Origin: Snodgrassella gandavensis
Lineage (GTDB): Bacteria > Pseudomonadota > Gammaproteobacteria > Burkholderiales > Neisseriaceae
Direction: 5' to 3'
NCBI RefSeq assembly: GCF_914768025.1
Contig: NZ_CAJZCE010000018.1
Span: forward strand, 1-43,937
DNA: 43,937 nucleotides
Position 1 is the stretch's first letter, and every line of letters starts with the position of its first letter. This document shows positions 35,510 to 43,826 of this stretch, piece after piece. The translations under genes were made by a program, and so were the position numbers. The notes under the pieces were generated by a model, which worked only from the letters and a program-made list of their open reading frames with translations, ran no database searches and was not told the DNA's origin.

Positions 35510-36523
35510 TCAGGCATTTTTGAAATCAATAACCATACGGCCAGTGAATTTACCGGCAGTCATTTCATCAAAAATATCATTGATGTCTTCCAGAGGGCGC
35601 AAGGTTACTTTCGGTACCACTTTACCTTCAGCACCAAACTGGAAGGCTTCACGCAAATCTTCACGTGTACCTACCAGAGAACCTACCACCTCAATACCGT
35701 CCAGTACCAGACGCGGAATATTCAGATCCATGGTGTCTACCGGCAGAGCCACCGCAACAATACGTCCGCCTGCGCGTACAGCGGCTACAGCAGAATTAAA
35801 AGCTGATTTGGCAACCGCCGTAACCACGGCTGCATAAGCACCGCCCACTTTTTCCTGAATGATGTCTTCTACTTTTTCTTTGGCCGGATTCAGGGTCATA
35901 TCTGCACCCATTTCCCGTGCCAGCTCCAGTTGTTTGTCATTTACATCAATGGCAATTACTTTGGCATTGAAAACATTCTTGGCGTATTGCAAAGCCAGAT
36001 TACCCAAACCGCCCAGACCATAAATCGCAATCCACTGGCCAGGCTGAATATGAGAAACCTTAATTGCCTTGTAAGTAGTTACACCAGCACAGGTAATACT
36101 GCTGGCTGCTTCAGAACTCAAACCATCCGGTACTTTAACTGCATAGTCTGCAACCACAATACATTCTTCTGCCATGCCACCATCTACCGTATAACCGGCA
36201 TTTTTAACTTCACGGCAGAACGTTTCACGGCCGCTATTACAATATTCACAATGTCCGCAGCCCTCAAAGAACCAGGCAACACTGGCACGGTCGCCCACTT
36301 TTAAAGAAGTAACATCTTCACCTACAGCAGTAACCACCCCGATACCTTCATGCCCCAAAGTGACACCGGTAACGTCACCAAAATCTGCATTTTTAACATG
36401 CAAATCAGTGTGGCAAACCCCGCAACATTCCATTTTCAGTAACGCTTCATTGGCTTTCAGCGGACGTACAGCTTTGTCCTGAATGGCAACTTTTTTATCT
36501 TTTGTTACTACGGCTGCTTTCAT
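35510..36523 (-). CDS. adhP: Zinc-dependent alcohol dehydrogenase (propanol-preferring type)
   Basis: A 337-residue cytoplasmic enzyme oxidising short primary alcohols with NAD. Catalytic zinc ligands C37 (CGVCHTD), H58 (GHEG) and C145 (SITCAG) are present, as are the structural zinc cysteines C89, C92, C95 and C103. The NAD loop GLGGLG is at 169-174. The sequence follows AdhP closely throughout. AAAAGGG precedes the ATG. It is monocistronic. A dyad in its upstream region (36680-36700) could be an operator. Confidence 0.92.
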   Translation of the reverse strand: MKAAVVTKDKKVAIQDKAVRPLKANEALLKMECCGVCHTDLHVKNADFGDVTGVTLGHEGIGVVTAVGEDVTSLKVGDRASVAWFFEGCGHCEYCNSGRETFCREVKNAGYTVDGGMAEECIVVADYAVKVPDGLSSEAASSITCAGVTTYKAIKVSHIQPGQWIAIYGLGGLGNLALQYAKNVFNAKVIAIDVNDKQLELAREMGADMTLNPAKEKVEDIIQEKVGGAYAAVVTAVAKSAFNSAVAAVRAGGRIVAVALPVDTMDLNIPRLVLDGIEVVGSLVGTREDLREAFQFGAEGKVVPKVTLRPLEDINDIFDEMTAGKFTGRMVIDFKNA

Positions 36524-37106
36524 AATGAACCCTTTTCATCAGTAAAGATAGAAGTGTTTGGTCTGTTTATTTCTGTTATCAGACTGTCAGACCGGTACAA
36601 CAAAAAATCAATCACTGGACAGAATCAATGCCAGTGTTAACATCATCCTGAATAAAAATGACAAATAGATTATTTAATGGTGTGAATCTTTCCATCACAC
36701 AGGCTAATTGTCGTTTAAGTCAGGATTGAATGCAGTCATACACCGGCAGTTATTCTGACAGATGTATTAGTGCAATACCAGCAGTAAAACTTAAATAATT
36801 GTAACGCTAACAAAGCATTTACGTAAGAGTTAATTACTGCCGGAACCAATATTTGCACAGGAATTTATAATAAATTTCAATTATTCATTTCCAATTGAGT
36901 AGCATCAAAGTAAAAAATCAGCCAATATGATTCAGAACCAGCATAACGAGAGTTACACCAAAATTAAGAAAATAAGGCAATATGCAAAATTAATCCAATC
37001 TAAGCATAAGAAGCATCTACCATCCCCGTCTGCACAAACAGCCATATAAAGCATGTTATGATGCGCACGCTTAATTACTCTGAAATCGGATTACATCAGA
37101 ATCATC
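36524..37106. other. Divergent AT-rich region between adhP and truB
   Basis: No gene is seen. The only structures are the dyad GTGTGA-N9-TCACAC at 36680-36700 and a TATGAT -10-like hexamer near 37055-37060 that may belong to the truB promoter, without a good -35 element. Confidence 0.45.
36680..36700. promoter_or_regulatory. Possible operator dyad upstream of adhP
   Basis: GTGTGA at 36680-36685 and TCACAC at 36695-36700 are perfect inverted halves with a nine-base centre, about 157 bases upstream of adhP. The spacing is not that of CRP or FNR (6 and 4). A regulator cannot be named. Confidence 0.3.
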
Positions 37107-38030
37107 ATGAATACCCAGATTAGCCGGCGCAAACGCGCCCTTAATGGAGTGCTGTTGCTGGATAAAGACAGCGGTATGAGTAGTAATAGCGCGTTACAGC
37201 GGGCGCGATTTTTATATGGTGCTGCCAAGGCTGGCCACACCGGCGTACTCGACCCGCTGGCTACTGGCCTGTTGCCCGTATGTTTTGGCGAAGCCACCAA
37301 ATTTGCCCAGTATTTACTGGATGCCGACAAAGCTTATATAGCTACTTTGCAGCTTGGAGTAGCCACCAGTACCGGCGATGCAGAGGGTGAAATTGTGGCC
37401 ACTGCTGATACCGATATCACACTGGCGCAGGTACAGGCAGCAATCGCAGCCTTTAGCGGTGAAATTACCCAAACCCCGCCCATGTACTCTGCCATCAAAC
37501 ATCAGGGTAAACCCCTGTATGAATATGCCCGTGCCGGCATCACCATCGAACGTAAAAGCCGGCAGGTAACTATTTACCAGATAGATATTCTGGAATTTAC
37601 CTTTCCCAGATTGATAATAAGTGTGCGTTGCAGCAAGGGTACCTATATCCGTACCCTCGCCGAAGATATGGCCAAACACATGGGCACAGTAGCGCATCTG
37701 ACCGCATTGCGGCGTACCGCTACCGCCGGCTTTGCGATTGAAGAGACACATTCACTGGCTGCCATCAGCAGCATGGATGAAACAGCGCGCGATAACTGGC
37801 TGTTACCTTGTGATGTACTGGTGCAACATTTTCCGGCGGTAACCCTGACAGATAAGGATATTTTGCAGTTACAACACGGCCTAGCCGTGCATTCCGAGCA
37901 AAATTATGGCACAATGTGCCCCTTACGTATTTATGCTGCCAATGGGCGCTTTATCGGGCTGGTGCAATATCAGACTGCCAGCGGGCGTTTGAAAGTACTG
38001 CGCCTGATGAATACCGCTTCTGCTGGTTAA
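37107..38030 (+). CDS. truB: tRNA pseudouridine(55) synthase
   Basis: A 307-residue enzyme that makes pseudouridine 55 in the T loop of tRNAs. Catalytic D49 lies in [12 protein letters not shown], and KPLYEYAR and [14 protein letters not shown] are the further family motifs. A PUA-like C-terminal RNA-binding region follows. truB-rpsO-pnp neighbours are common in bacteria; here rpsO follows, but pnp is displaced by about 3 kb. Confidence 0.95.
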   Translation: MNTQISRRKRALNGVLLLDKDSGMSSNSALQRARFLYGAAKAGHTGVLDPLATGLLPVCFGEATKFAQYLLDADKAYIATLQLGVATSTGDAEGEIVATADTDITLAQVQAAIAAFSGEITQTPPMYSAIKHQGKPLYEYARAGITIERKSRQVTIYQIDILEFTFPRLIISVRCSKGTYIRTLAEDMAKHMGTVAHLTALRRTATAGFAIEETHSLAAISSMDETARDNWLLPCDVLVQHFPAVTLTDKDILQLQHGLAVHSEQNYGTMCPLRIYAANGRFIGLVQYQTASGRLKVLRLMNTASAG

Positions 38031-38071
38031 ATACGTATCTGGAGTTGGTAGTTGTTAATCACATCATGGTT

Positions 38072-38106
38072 AGCTTGGCCAACTTGTCTGCCGCAAGGCT
38101 TTTTTT
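38072..38106 (+). promoter_or_regulatory. Stem-loop in the rpsO leader
   Basis: AGCTTGGC and GCAAGGCT can form an imperfect stem, directly followed by seven T bases and then the rpsO ribosome site AAGAG. It could be a truB terminator or an autoregulatory S15 leader structure. Evidence is structural only. Confidence 0.35.
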
Positions 38107-38119
38107 AAGAGTGAATTAC

Positions 38120-38386
38120 ATGTTATCTGTTGAACAAAAAGCACAAATCGTTAAAGATTATCAGCGTACCGAAGGAGACACTGGTTCTTCTGAAGTACAA
38201 ATCGCGTTATTGACTTTCCGTATTAATGACCTGACTGGCCACTTCAAAGCCAATCCAAAAGATCACCACAGCCGTCGTGGTCTGTTGAAAATGGTAAGTG
38301 CCCGTCGTCGCTTGCTGGCGTACATTCGTCGCACCAAACCGGATACCTATCGCGAACTGATTGGTCGTCTGGGTCTGCGTAAATAA
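38120..38386 (+). CDS. rpsO: 30S ribosomal protein S15
   Basis: An 88-residue S15 that binds the central domain of 16S rRNA and the 23S bridge. [34 protein letters not shown] and the end GRLGLRK are diagnostic. The frame is open upstream into truB, but ATG 38120 gives the standard length. A strong terminator follows 18 bases after the stop. Confidence 0.97.
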   Translation: MLSVEQKAQIVKDYQRTEGDTGSSEVQIALLTFRINDLTGHFKANPKDHHSRRGLLKMVSARRRLLAYIRRTKPDTYRELIGRLGLRK

Positions 38387-38403
38387 GCATTTCCCGTGTG
38401 ACC

Positions 38404-38434
38404 AAAAGCCGTCTTTTTAAAGACGGCTTTTTTT
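38404..38434 (+). terminator. Rho-independent terminator after rpsO
   Basis: AAAAGCCGTCTTT and AAAGACGGCTTTT form a long stem followed by T bases. The GCCGTCT arm resembles the partial uptake sequences that neisserial terminators often carry. Confidence 0.9.
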
Positions 38435-38489
38435 ATACCTTATCGTACCTTTCTACTTTGAGCGAGCAACAAAGGCAATTGGCCGAGGC

Positions 38490-38636
38490 ATGGACAGCCT
38501 TCGGGACGTCTATAACAAGCTTAAAACAACGGTAGAGAACAGGTTGAGCGTGCGACAGGGTACTGATCAGGAGAGAACTAAAAGGGTTGAGATTGTGCCG
38601 AGTAATGATAGGGATTATGATGAACCAAGTATGTGA
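38490..38636 (+). pseudogene. C-terminal gene relic after rpsO
   Basis: A frame with coding-like composition, open from about 38436 with a first ATG at 38490, ends at TGA 38634-38636. The tail is charged (GRGMDSLRDVYNKL, then TVENRLSVRQ and a DRDYDEPSM end). It has no ribosome site and begins just after the rpsO terminator, so I read it as the 3' remnant of a lost gene at the edge of the degenerate island. I do not recognise the parent. Confidence 0.35.
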
Positions 38637-38732
38637 CAAAATTGAAATAAAATAAACTTCAACATATTGATTTATATTTTAATTCGATTTACTATAAATT
38701 TACTTATTTACCAGCAAATAGGAGGAATTTTG

Positions 38733-39055
38733 ATGTTAAAGCGTTTAATTTCTCTATCAATACTGGTAGCTTAAGTATATCAGCAGTAACTGCTACCGCT
38801 GCTGACCAAAAGCATTCTAGTGTAGCGAGTATGTTGAGTAGCAAGAAACAGAATCAAAAACAAGATAGTGAAGGATTGCTGCGTTTATCAGTAAGTCAGC
38901 TTAACCGGTGCAACCAGCAATATAATCGCTGTACTGAAAGCCTTATTCCTAATATAGGGTTTCATCAGTATTATGCGGCCTATACGTATTGTCTTGACCC
39001 TGATAGTGGAGGTATTTTTGAATTACCTAACGGGGCGGCGAATCATCATTGGTAA
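38733..39055 (+). pseudogene. Frameshifted small secreted protein
   Basis: A strong GGAGG (38721-38725) lies seven bases before ATG 38733. The first 13 codons start a signal peptide (MLKRLISLSILVA) and then hit TAA. Adding one T at about 38772-38774 restores a full signal peptide that runs on through LSISAVTATAA into a mature part of about 80 residues with three cysteines in RCNQQYNRC and YCLDP. The restored product would have 107 residues. The downstream part is open from 38831 to 39055. The stop overlaps the next ATG. This is a one-base deletion or a sequencing error; the family is unknown. Confidence 0.6.
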
Positions 39056-39387
39056 TGGTTATGGACAAATCAGAATTTTCTCATGGGCAACTAGTTGAGA
39101 TTAACCAGAGAGCTAATGAATTAGGTAAGGCGCTTGATCAATTTGCTCTTGATCTACGACATAAATATCATTTTTACCCTGATCTAACTGTGCATGCATG
39201 TGGAACAGCTTTAGGTAATATGATTAATATAAATATGCTTGTCTATAATCTGTGTCCTGAATTAGCACCACCTTATTTACAAGGTACCGATTATTCCGTT
39301 GTTGTTGAAAGGATCAAACAAGAAAAACAAGAGTTTGATAATGAGATAGCGCGATATGAACAGAAACAAGCTGCAAAATCTTTGTGA
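39055..39387 (+). CDS. Hypothetical protein, possible partner of the upstream secreted protein
   Basis: A protein of about 110 residues with no signal peptide. ATG 39055 overlaps the upstream stop (TAATG), with a second in-frame ATG at 39061. It has a helical first half (ALDQFALDLRHKYHF), a central region with cysteines (HACGTALGNM, YNLCPELAPP) and a charged coiled-coil-like end (ERIKQEKQEFDNEIARYEQKQ). I recognise no family. A small secreted protein followed by a coupled cytoplasmic one is the layout of some effector-immunity pairs, but there is no direct evidence for that. Confidence 0.6.
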   Translation: MVMDKSEFSHGQLVEINQRANELGKALDQFALDLRHKYHFYPDLTVHACGTALGNMININMLVYNLCPELAPPYLQGTDYSVVVERIKQEKQEFDNEIARYEQKQAAKSL

Positions 39388-39395
39388 AATTAAAT

Positions 39396-39418
39396 AAAGC
39401 CCCAAGCAGGGCTTTTTT
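39396..39418 (+). terminator. Rho-independent terminator
   Basis: AAAGCCC (39396-39402) and GGGCTTT (39409-39415) form a 7-pair stem with loop CAAGCA, followed by T bases. It ends the two-gene unit 38733-39387. Confidence 0.85.
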
Positions 39419-39446
39419 GTTGTTTAGCTTACAGTCTATGACTTAA

Positions 39447-39709
39447 TCACGCTTCAGCATGTACCATAAAATTTAATAGCTCGCTTATGATACAGACAGC
39501 TTGTAATTGTTCTAGCGTCCCTGTTTCAAGCCACGTTTTATCTTCTGCCAGAATGAGCAGGCAGCGGCATAAGCACGATAACTCATACCTTGCAAGCTCT
39601 AAGACAACTCACAAAGCGCCTGATGAATATCATGGCTTAATTGTGTACTGTCTGTTTCAGGTATGGAAATGTCGACAAGGTTCAGAATTTTACCTGTGTA
39701 TGAGTACAT
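39447..39709 (-). pseudogene. Frameshifted small gene on the minus strand
   Basis: From ATG 39709 (GGAAA six bases upstream) a frame reads MYSYTGKILNLVDISIPETD and ends in CELS and a TAG. One missing base near 39599-39602 restores continuity into ELARYELSCLCRCLLILAEDKTW, ending at TGA 39447-39449, for 87 residues in all. The restored product is helical and Cys/Leu-rich and recalls small accessory proteins of prophages and plasmids. Either a real one-base deletion or a sequencing error explains it. Confidence 0.5.
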
Positions 39710-39872
39710 TAAATGTTTCCTTATGCTAGTGAGTCCCACTACCCTTAGCGTAGCTAAACGCTTGGGAATAGGCAGGGTTAGCAGTAACCGCCACATAAGG
39801 AGGACGGCGAATCACAAAGGATTCCTCTGCCCACTCATGACAGATTCTACCGCAATTAAAATGGTTCGCCTG
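39690..39872 (-). pseudogene. Relic of a short conserved leader-type ORF with an internal amber codon
   Basis: The minus-strand frame reads on through EWAEESFVIRRPPYVAVTA and then AYSQAFSYAKGSGTH, meets TAG at 39726-39728, and continues HKETFNVLIHR to a TAA at 39690-39692. The (K/R)GSGTH motif is typical of Ash/Icd-like short proteins encoded near accessory genes in prophages and plasmids. It has no evident start and overlaps the start of the next minus-strand gene. The family link is by pattern memory only. Confidence 0.4.
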
Positions 39873-39879
39873 TCATTGC

Positions 39880-40575
39880 CTAGTAAAGTCTAGCGGCCAT
39901 GTCTGGACTGAATGTTGCCGGATTATCAACCATCTTTTTAGCAATTTCAGCCCTGATATGGCTTTTTGCTTCATCGCTCAGCCCGGATTTAGCATTCTGT
40001 GGCGTTGGTACATCTTTGCGTATGAGTGCCCCTGATGCTAAAGCTTTACCGATTTGATCAGGAGGAATACTGGCATTGCCTTCAGAACAATGTAGGAAGC
40101 CACTGACTTCCTTCTGCCATTGCTTGCCGGTCTTGTCGTGATATATCGTGCCAACCGGAACATTTTCCCAGTCAATTGCTGTTTGTTGTTCACTGGCTTG
40201 GTTAGCTTGTTTCTGTTCTTCAATCAAGCGATTTTGTTTTGCCGCTTGGTTTTGTATGGTTCTGGCTTTACACTTTGCTTTGGCTTCCTGTTTTTGGTTA
40301 AATCTTAGCTGTATCCAGCGTATTTCGCGCTTACATTTTCTAAATGAAATATCAATATTAAAATCAGTATTGGTATTGATTTGTTCCACTGCTGGAGCAA
40401 TTACGAATCTTTTAAGGCTACTAATTTCTTTGTATTTATCGCCAATAGCTAAAAATTCTCTAAAGTCATTAATTTCAAATCCATACTGGCGATTGTGCAA
40501 TAACGCCAGACAGGGAGATGGTGATAAGTAGAGCAAATAGCCTTGAATCAAGGCTGAAAAATCAATACTACACAC
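39880..40575 (-). pseudogene. Truncated Rep_3-type plasmid replication initiator
   Basis: A 231-residue frame from a GTG. Residues about 25-95 carry the second winged-helix domain of Rep_3 initiators: FEINDFREFLAIGDKYKE, then SLKRFVIAPAVEQINTNTDF and IRWIQLRFN. The first domain, about 120 residues in intact proteins, is absent, and the first 25 codons look out of register, so the gene is 5'-truncated. The rest is Gln/Lys-rich (about 95-130) followed by a tail domain of about 100 residues ending PDMAARLY. No iterons or partition genes are seen. It marks the surrounding island as plasmid-derived. Confidence 0.6.
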
Positions 40576-40605
40576 CGGCAGAAGAGAAATGCAAACAAAT
40601 CTGTA

Positions 40606-41181
40606 TCATTCTATTTCATTATACAAATCAGCATTTAGCCGCGCATTCTGCGTCTGACACCAGTCCAGATGTTCTTTACTCAAATGGAAAGATTTAGCCT
40701 GAAATTCTTTCAGACTTTCCTGTTGTTCCATCTTACGTGTATACGAGCGCACAAAGCGGCGGATTTCATTAGGCGTTTCCAGAATCAGGCCGGGCACAGT
40801 TTGCGGCTTGCTGGTAGCAGAATCAATTGCCACCATAGTGAAATAGCTGGAATTACTGTGGCGTATTTCTCCGGTAAGCAGATTTTCCGCTTCCACACGG
40901 ATACCAATCATCATGGATGATTTACCCACATAATTTACCCGCGCTTTAATGGATACCAGATCACCAACATAAATCGGTGTGCGGAAATTAACTGTATTGA
41001 TAGCCGCAGTCACGGTCACAGCACGTGCATGCTTACTGGCACATGCATAGGCTGCCTGATCCATCAAGGCCAGAATACGTCCGCCGAAAATGGTATTATT
41101 GGCATTGGTATCTTCCGGATGCATCACCACTGATAACAAAACATCACTGTCAGTTGGTTTTTTATATACAAGATCAGACAT
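40606..41181 (-). CDS. Acyl-CoA thioesterase (hotdog fold, YciA/BACH type)
   Basis: A 191-residue cytoplasmic enzyme hydrolysing acyl-CoA to free acid and CoA. The hotdog signature is N-x-x-N-T-I-F-G-G-R-I-L-A-L-M-D, with ALMDQAAYACASKHA forming the central helix, then VNFRTPIYVGDLVS. I chose ATG 41181, six bases after GGAA, giving MSDLVYKK; the frame is open to 41265, with another ATG at 41193. It lies divergent from pnp. Confidence 0.88.
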   Translation of the reverse strand: MSDLVYKKPTDSDVLLSVVMHPEDTNANNTIFGGRILALMDQAAYACASKHARAVTVTAAINTVNFRTPIYVGDLVSIKARVNYVGKSSMMIGIRVEAENLLTGEIRHSNSSYFTMVAIDSATSKPQTVPGLILETPNEIRRFVRSYTRKMEQQESLKEFQAKSFHLSKEHLDWCQTQNARLNADLYNEIE

Positions 41182-41607
41182 ATATTGTTCCATATTAATA
41201 TAGGTACAGCCAGATTCGGTTGAGCTATTAATATTTACATAAATAAAATTTATTCTAACATACAAATAGATAGTTTTATTATATACATGCTAAATATAAA
41301 AAACTTCAACGTTTGAATGAGTATTGGCATTTCAGTCATAAAAAGACTAAAAACATATAAATTAAATAGACATCTCCCTGCAGACAGTCATCGCGCTTGC
41401 GATAAGGTAAAAAATATATGTTAGAATTTACCCATAATACAAAATGTATTTATTGGCTGTTATAGCCCCGTATAAACCTTATTTAGTAATCATTTTGCAA
41501 ATTTCGCCCAGCCAGAAACCCTACCCATGTAGATGTGTACTCACGTATACATTGTTAGGTTTTTTAGCAGGTGCGGCTTTTGTGAAATACAGAACAGAAA
41601 GTCCAGC
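41182..41607. other. Divergent region between the thioesterase gene and pnp
   Basis: AT-rich, no gene seen. It should contain promoters for both neighbours. The pnp frame is open upstream to 41533 but that part is not similar to PNPase. Confidence 0.5.
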
Positions 41608-43731
41608 ATGTTTAATAAACACATTAAAACATTCCAGTACGGTAACCAGACTGTTACCCTAGAAACCGGTGAAATTGCCCGTCAGGCGGCCGGTGCCGTA
41701 AAAATTTCCATGGGTGACACCGTAGTACTGGTGGCAGTTACCGCAGCTAAGGAAGTAAAACCCGGGCAGGATTTTTTCCCGCTTACCGTAGACTATCTCG
41801 AACGTACCTATGCCGCTGGTAAAATCCCGGGTGGCTTTTTCAAACGTGAAGGCAAACAGAGCGAAAAAGAAATTCTTACCAGCCGCCTGATTGACCGTCC
41901 GATTCGTCCTTTATTTCCAGAAGGCTTCTTTAACGATATCCAGATCGTGGCCATGGTAGTATCAGTGGATCCGGAAATAGATTCAGACATTCCAGCCATG
42001 CTAGGTGCCTCTGCCGCACTATTGCTAACAGGTGTACCTTTTGCCGGCCCGATTGGTGCTGCCCGCGTTGGCTATGTAGATGGCGAATATGTACTAAACC
42101 CGACTAAAGCCCAACTAGCCCAGTCACAACTGGATTTAGTAGTGGCCGGTACTGAAAAAGCAGTACTGATGGTTGAATCTGAGGCGGATGTTTTATCAGA
42201 AGAAACCATGCTTGGCGCAGTGGTATTCGGACATGAACAGATGCAGGCTGCTATCCGCGCCATTAATGAATTTGCTGACGAAGTGAATCCGGAAGTATGG
42301 GACTGGCAGGCACCGGCTACAGATGAAAACTTGGTGGCGCAAGTACGCGAGCTGGCTGGTGCAACCATCGATGCAGCGTTCAAAATCAAACAGAAACAGG
42401 CACGCACAGCCAAGCTGGATGAAGCTTGGGCAGCAGTAGAAGCAGCCCTGATTACCGAAGAAACCGATACCTTACTCGCCAATCAGATTCGCGGTATTTT
42501 CAAGGATTTGGAAAAAGAAGTGGTTCGTGGCCAGATTCTTGAAGGTCAGCCACGTATCGATGGTCGCGATACCCGTACCGTGCGCCCGATTGATATCCAG
42601 ACTGGCGTATTGCCACGTACCCATGGTTCCGCTTTATTTACTCGCGGTGAAACCCAGTCACTGGCTACTGCTACCTTGGGTACCCAGCGTGACGAGCAGA
42701 TTATTGATGCCCTGAGCGGTGAATATACCGATCGCTTTATGCTGCACTACAACTTCCCGCCTTATTCAACTGGTGAAGTAGGCCGCATGGGTGCACCTAA
42801 ACGACGCGAGATCGGCCATGGCCGACTGGCAAAACGTGCATTACTGGCTGTTCTGCCTGAAGTGGAAGATTTCAGCTACACCATGCGCGTAGTATCAGAA
42901 ATTACCGAATCCAACGGTTCTTCTTCCATGGCCAGCGTATGTGCCGGCTGCCTGAGTTTGCTCAATGCCGGTGTACCTCTGAAAAGTCATGTTGCCGGTA
43001 TCGCCATGGGCTTGATACTGGATGGCAATAAATTTGCCGTTTTAACCGATATTCTGGGTGATGAAGACCACCTTGGCGATATGGACTTCAAAGTAGCCGG
43101 TACCACTACCGGTGTGACTGCCTTGCAAATGGACATCAAAATTCAGGGCATTACCAAAGAGATCATGCAGATTGCTCTGGCTCAGGCCAAAGAAGCCCGC
43201 CTGAAAATCCTCAGCCAGATGCAGGAAGCCGTAGAAGGTCCGCAGGAATTATCCGCCCATGCACCGCGTTTATTTAGCATGAAAATTCATCAGGACAAAA
43301 TTCGCGATGTCATTGGTAAGGGCGGCGAAACCATCCGTGCATTAACCGCAGAAACCGGTACCGAAATCAATATCGCCGAAGATGGCACCATCACCATTGC
43401 AGCCAGCACCAGCGAAGCAGGTGAAGCTGCCAAACGCCGTATTGAAGAGATCACTGCTGAAGTAGAAGTTGGCAAAGTATACGAAGGTACAGTGATCAAA
43501 ATTCTGGATAACAATGTTGGTGCGATTGTATCGGTAATGCCGGGTAAAGATGGCTTGGTACACATTAGCCAGATTTCACACGAGCGCGTAAAAAATGTCA
43601 GCGATTATCTACAAATAGGCCAGCAAGTAAAAGTTAAAGCACTGGAAATCGATGATCGCGGCCGCGTGCGTTTATCTATCAAAGCTCTGCTGGAAAAAGC
43701 ACCACAGGAATACAAACCGGCTGAAAACTGA
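41608..43731 (+). CDS. pnp: Polyribonucleotide nucleotidyltransferase
   Basis: A 707-residue trimeric 3'-5' phosphorolytic exoribonuclease of RNA decay and of the degradosome. Two RNase PH domains flank an all-helical linker: the first has [14 protein letters not shown] and RPLFP, the second FTRGETQS and [15 protein letters not shown] with the catalytic aspartates. KH ([16 protein letters not shown]) and S1 ([17 protein letters not shown]) RNA-binding domains complete it. Start ATG 41608 gives the standard length. rpsO usually lies next to pnp; here about 3.2 kb separates them. Confidence 0.97.
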   Translation: MFNKHIKTFQYGNQTVTLETGEIARQAAGAVKISMGDTVVLVAVTAAKEVKPGQDFFPLTVDYLERTYAAGKIPGGFFKREGKQSEKEILTSRLIDRPIRPLFPEGFFNDIQIVAMVVSVDPEIDSDIPAMLGASAALLLTGVPFAGPIGAARVGYVDGEYVLNPTKAQLAQSQLDLVVAGTEKAVLMVESEADVLSEETMLGAVVFGHEQMQAAIRAINEFADEVNPEVWDWQAPATDENLVAQVRELAGATIDAAFKIKQKQARTAKLDEAWAAVEAALITEETDTLLANQIRGIFKDLEKEVVRGQILEGQPRIDGRDTRTVRPIDIQTGVLPRTHGSALFTRGETQSLATATLGTQRDEQIIDALSGEYTDRFMLHYNFPPYSTGEVGRMGAPKRREIGHGRLAKRALLAVLPEVEDFSYTMRVVSEITESNGSSSMASVCAGCLSLLNAGVPLKSHVAGIAMGLILDGNKFAVLTDILGDEDHLGDMDFKVAGTTTGVTALQMDIKIQGITKEIMQIALAQAKEARLKILSQMQEAVEGPQELSAHAPRLFSMKIHQDKIRDVIGKGGETIRALTAETGTEINIAEDGTITIAASTSEAGEAAKRRIEEITAEVEVGKVYEGTVIKILDNNVGAIVSVMPGKDGLVHISQISHERVKNVSDYLQIGQQVKVKALEIDDRGRVRLSIKALLEKAPQEYKPAEN

Positions 43732-43748
43732 TTTTCAGTATTCAACCT

Positions 43749-43760
43749 TTCAGGCTGCCT
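43749..43760 (-). other. Exact AGGCAGCCTGAA (possible DNA uptake sequence)
   Basis: The minus strand reads AGGCAGCCTGAA, which equals the uptake-sequence dialect described for Kingella. It forms one arm of the pnp terminator, a typical location for uptake sequences in Neisseriaceae. A second exact copy is at 1408-1419. Confidence 0.55.
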
Positions 43761-43785
43761 TGTAGACAAGGCAGCTTTTTCTTTT
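43754..43785 (+). terminator. Rho-independent terminator after pnp
   Basis: GCTGCCTTG (43754-43762), loop TAGA and CAAGGCAGC (43767-43775) form a 9-pair stem followed by TTTTTCTTTT. Confidence 0.9.
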
Positions 43786-43826
43786 GTCTGGCAGCTATTG
43801 TTCACTTTCCCGCAGCAAAGCCAAAG

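Noticed and set aside
39487-39729. 80-codon plus-strand ORF in the island
   Set aside because: It is antisense to the better supported minus-strand frames, which show coding-like wording when joined.
41533-41607. N-terminal extension of PNPase
   Set aside because: The family starts at the [11 protein letters not shown] segment; the extra 25 residues look random.
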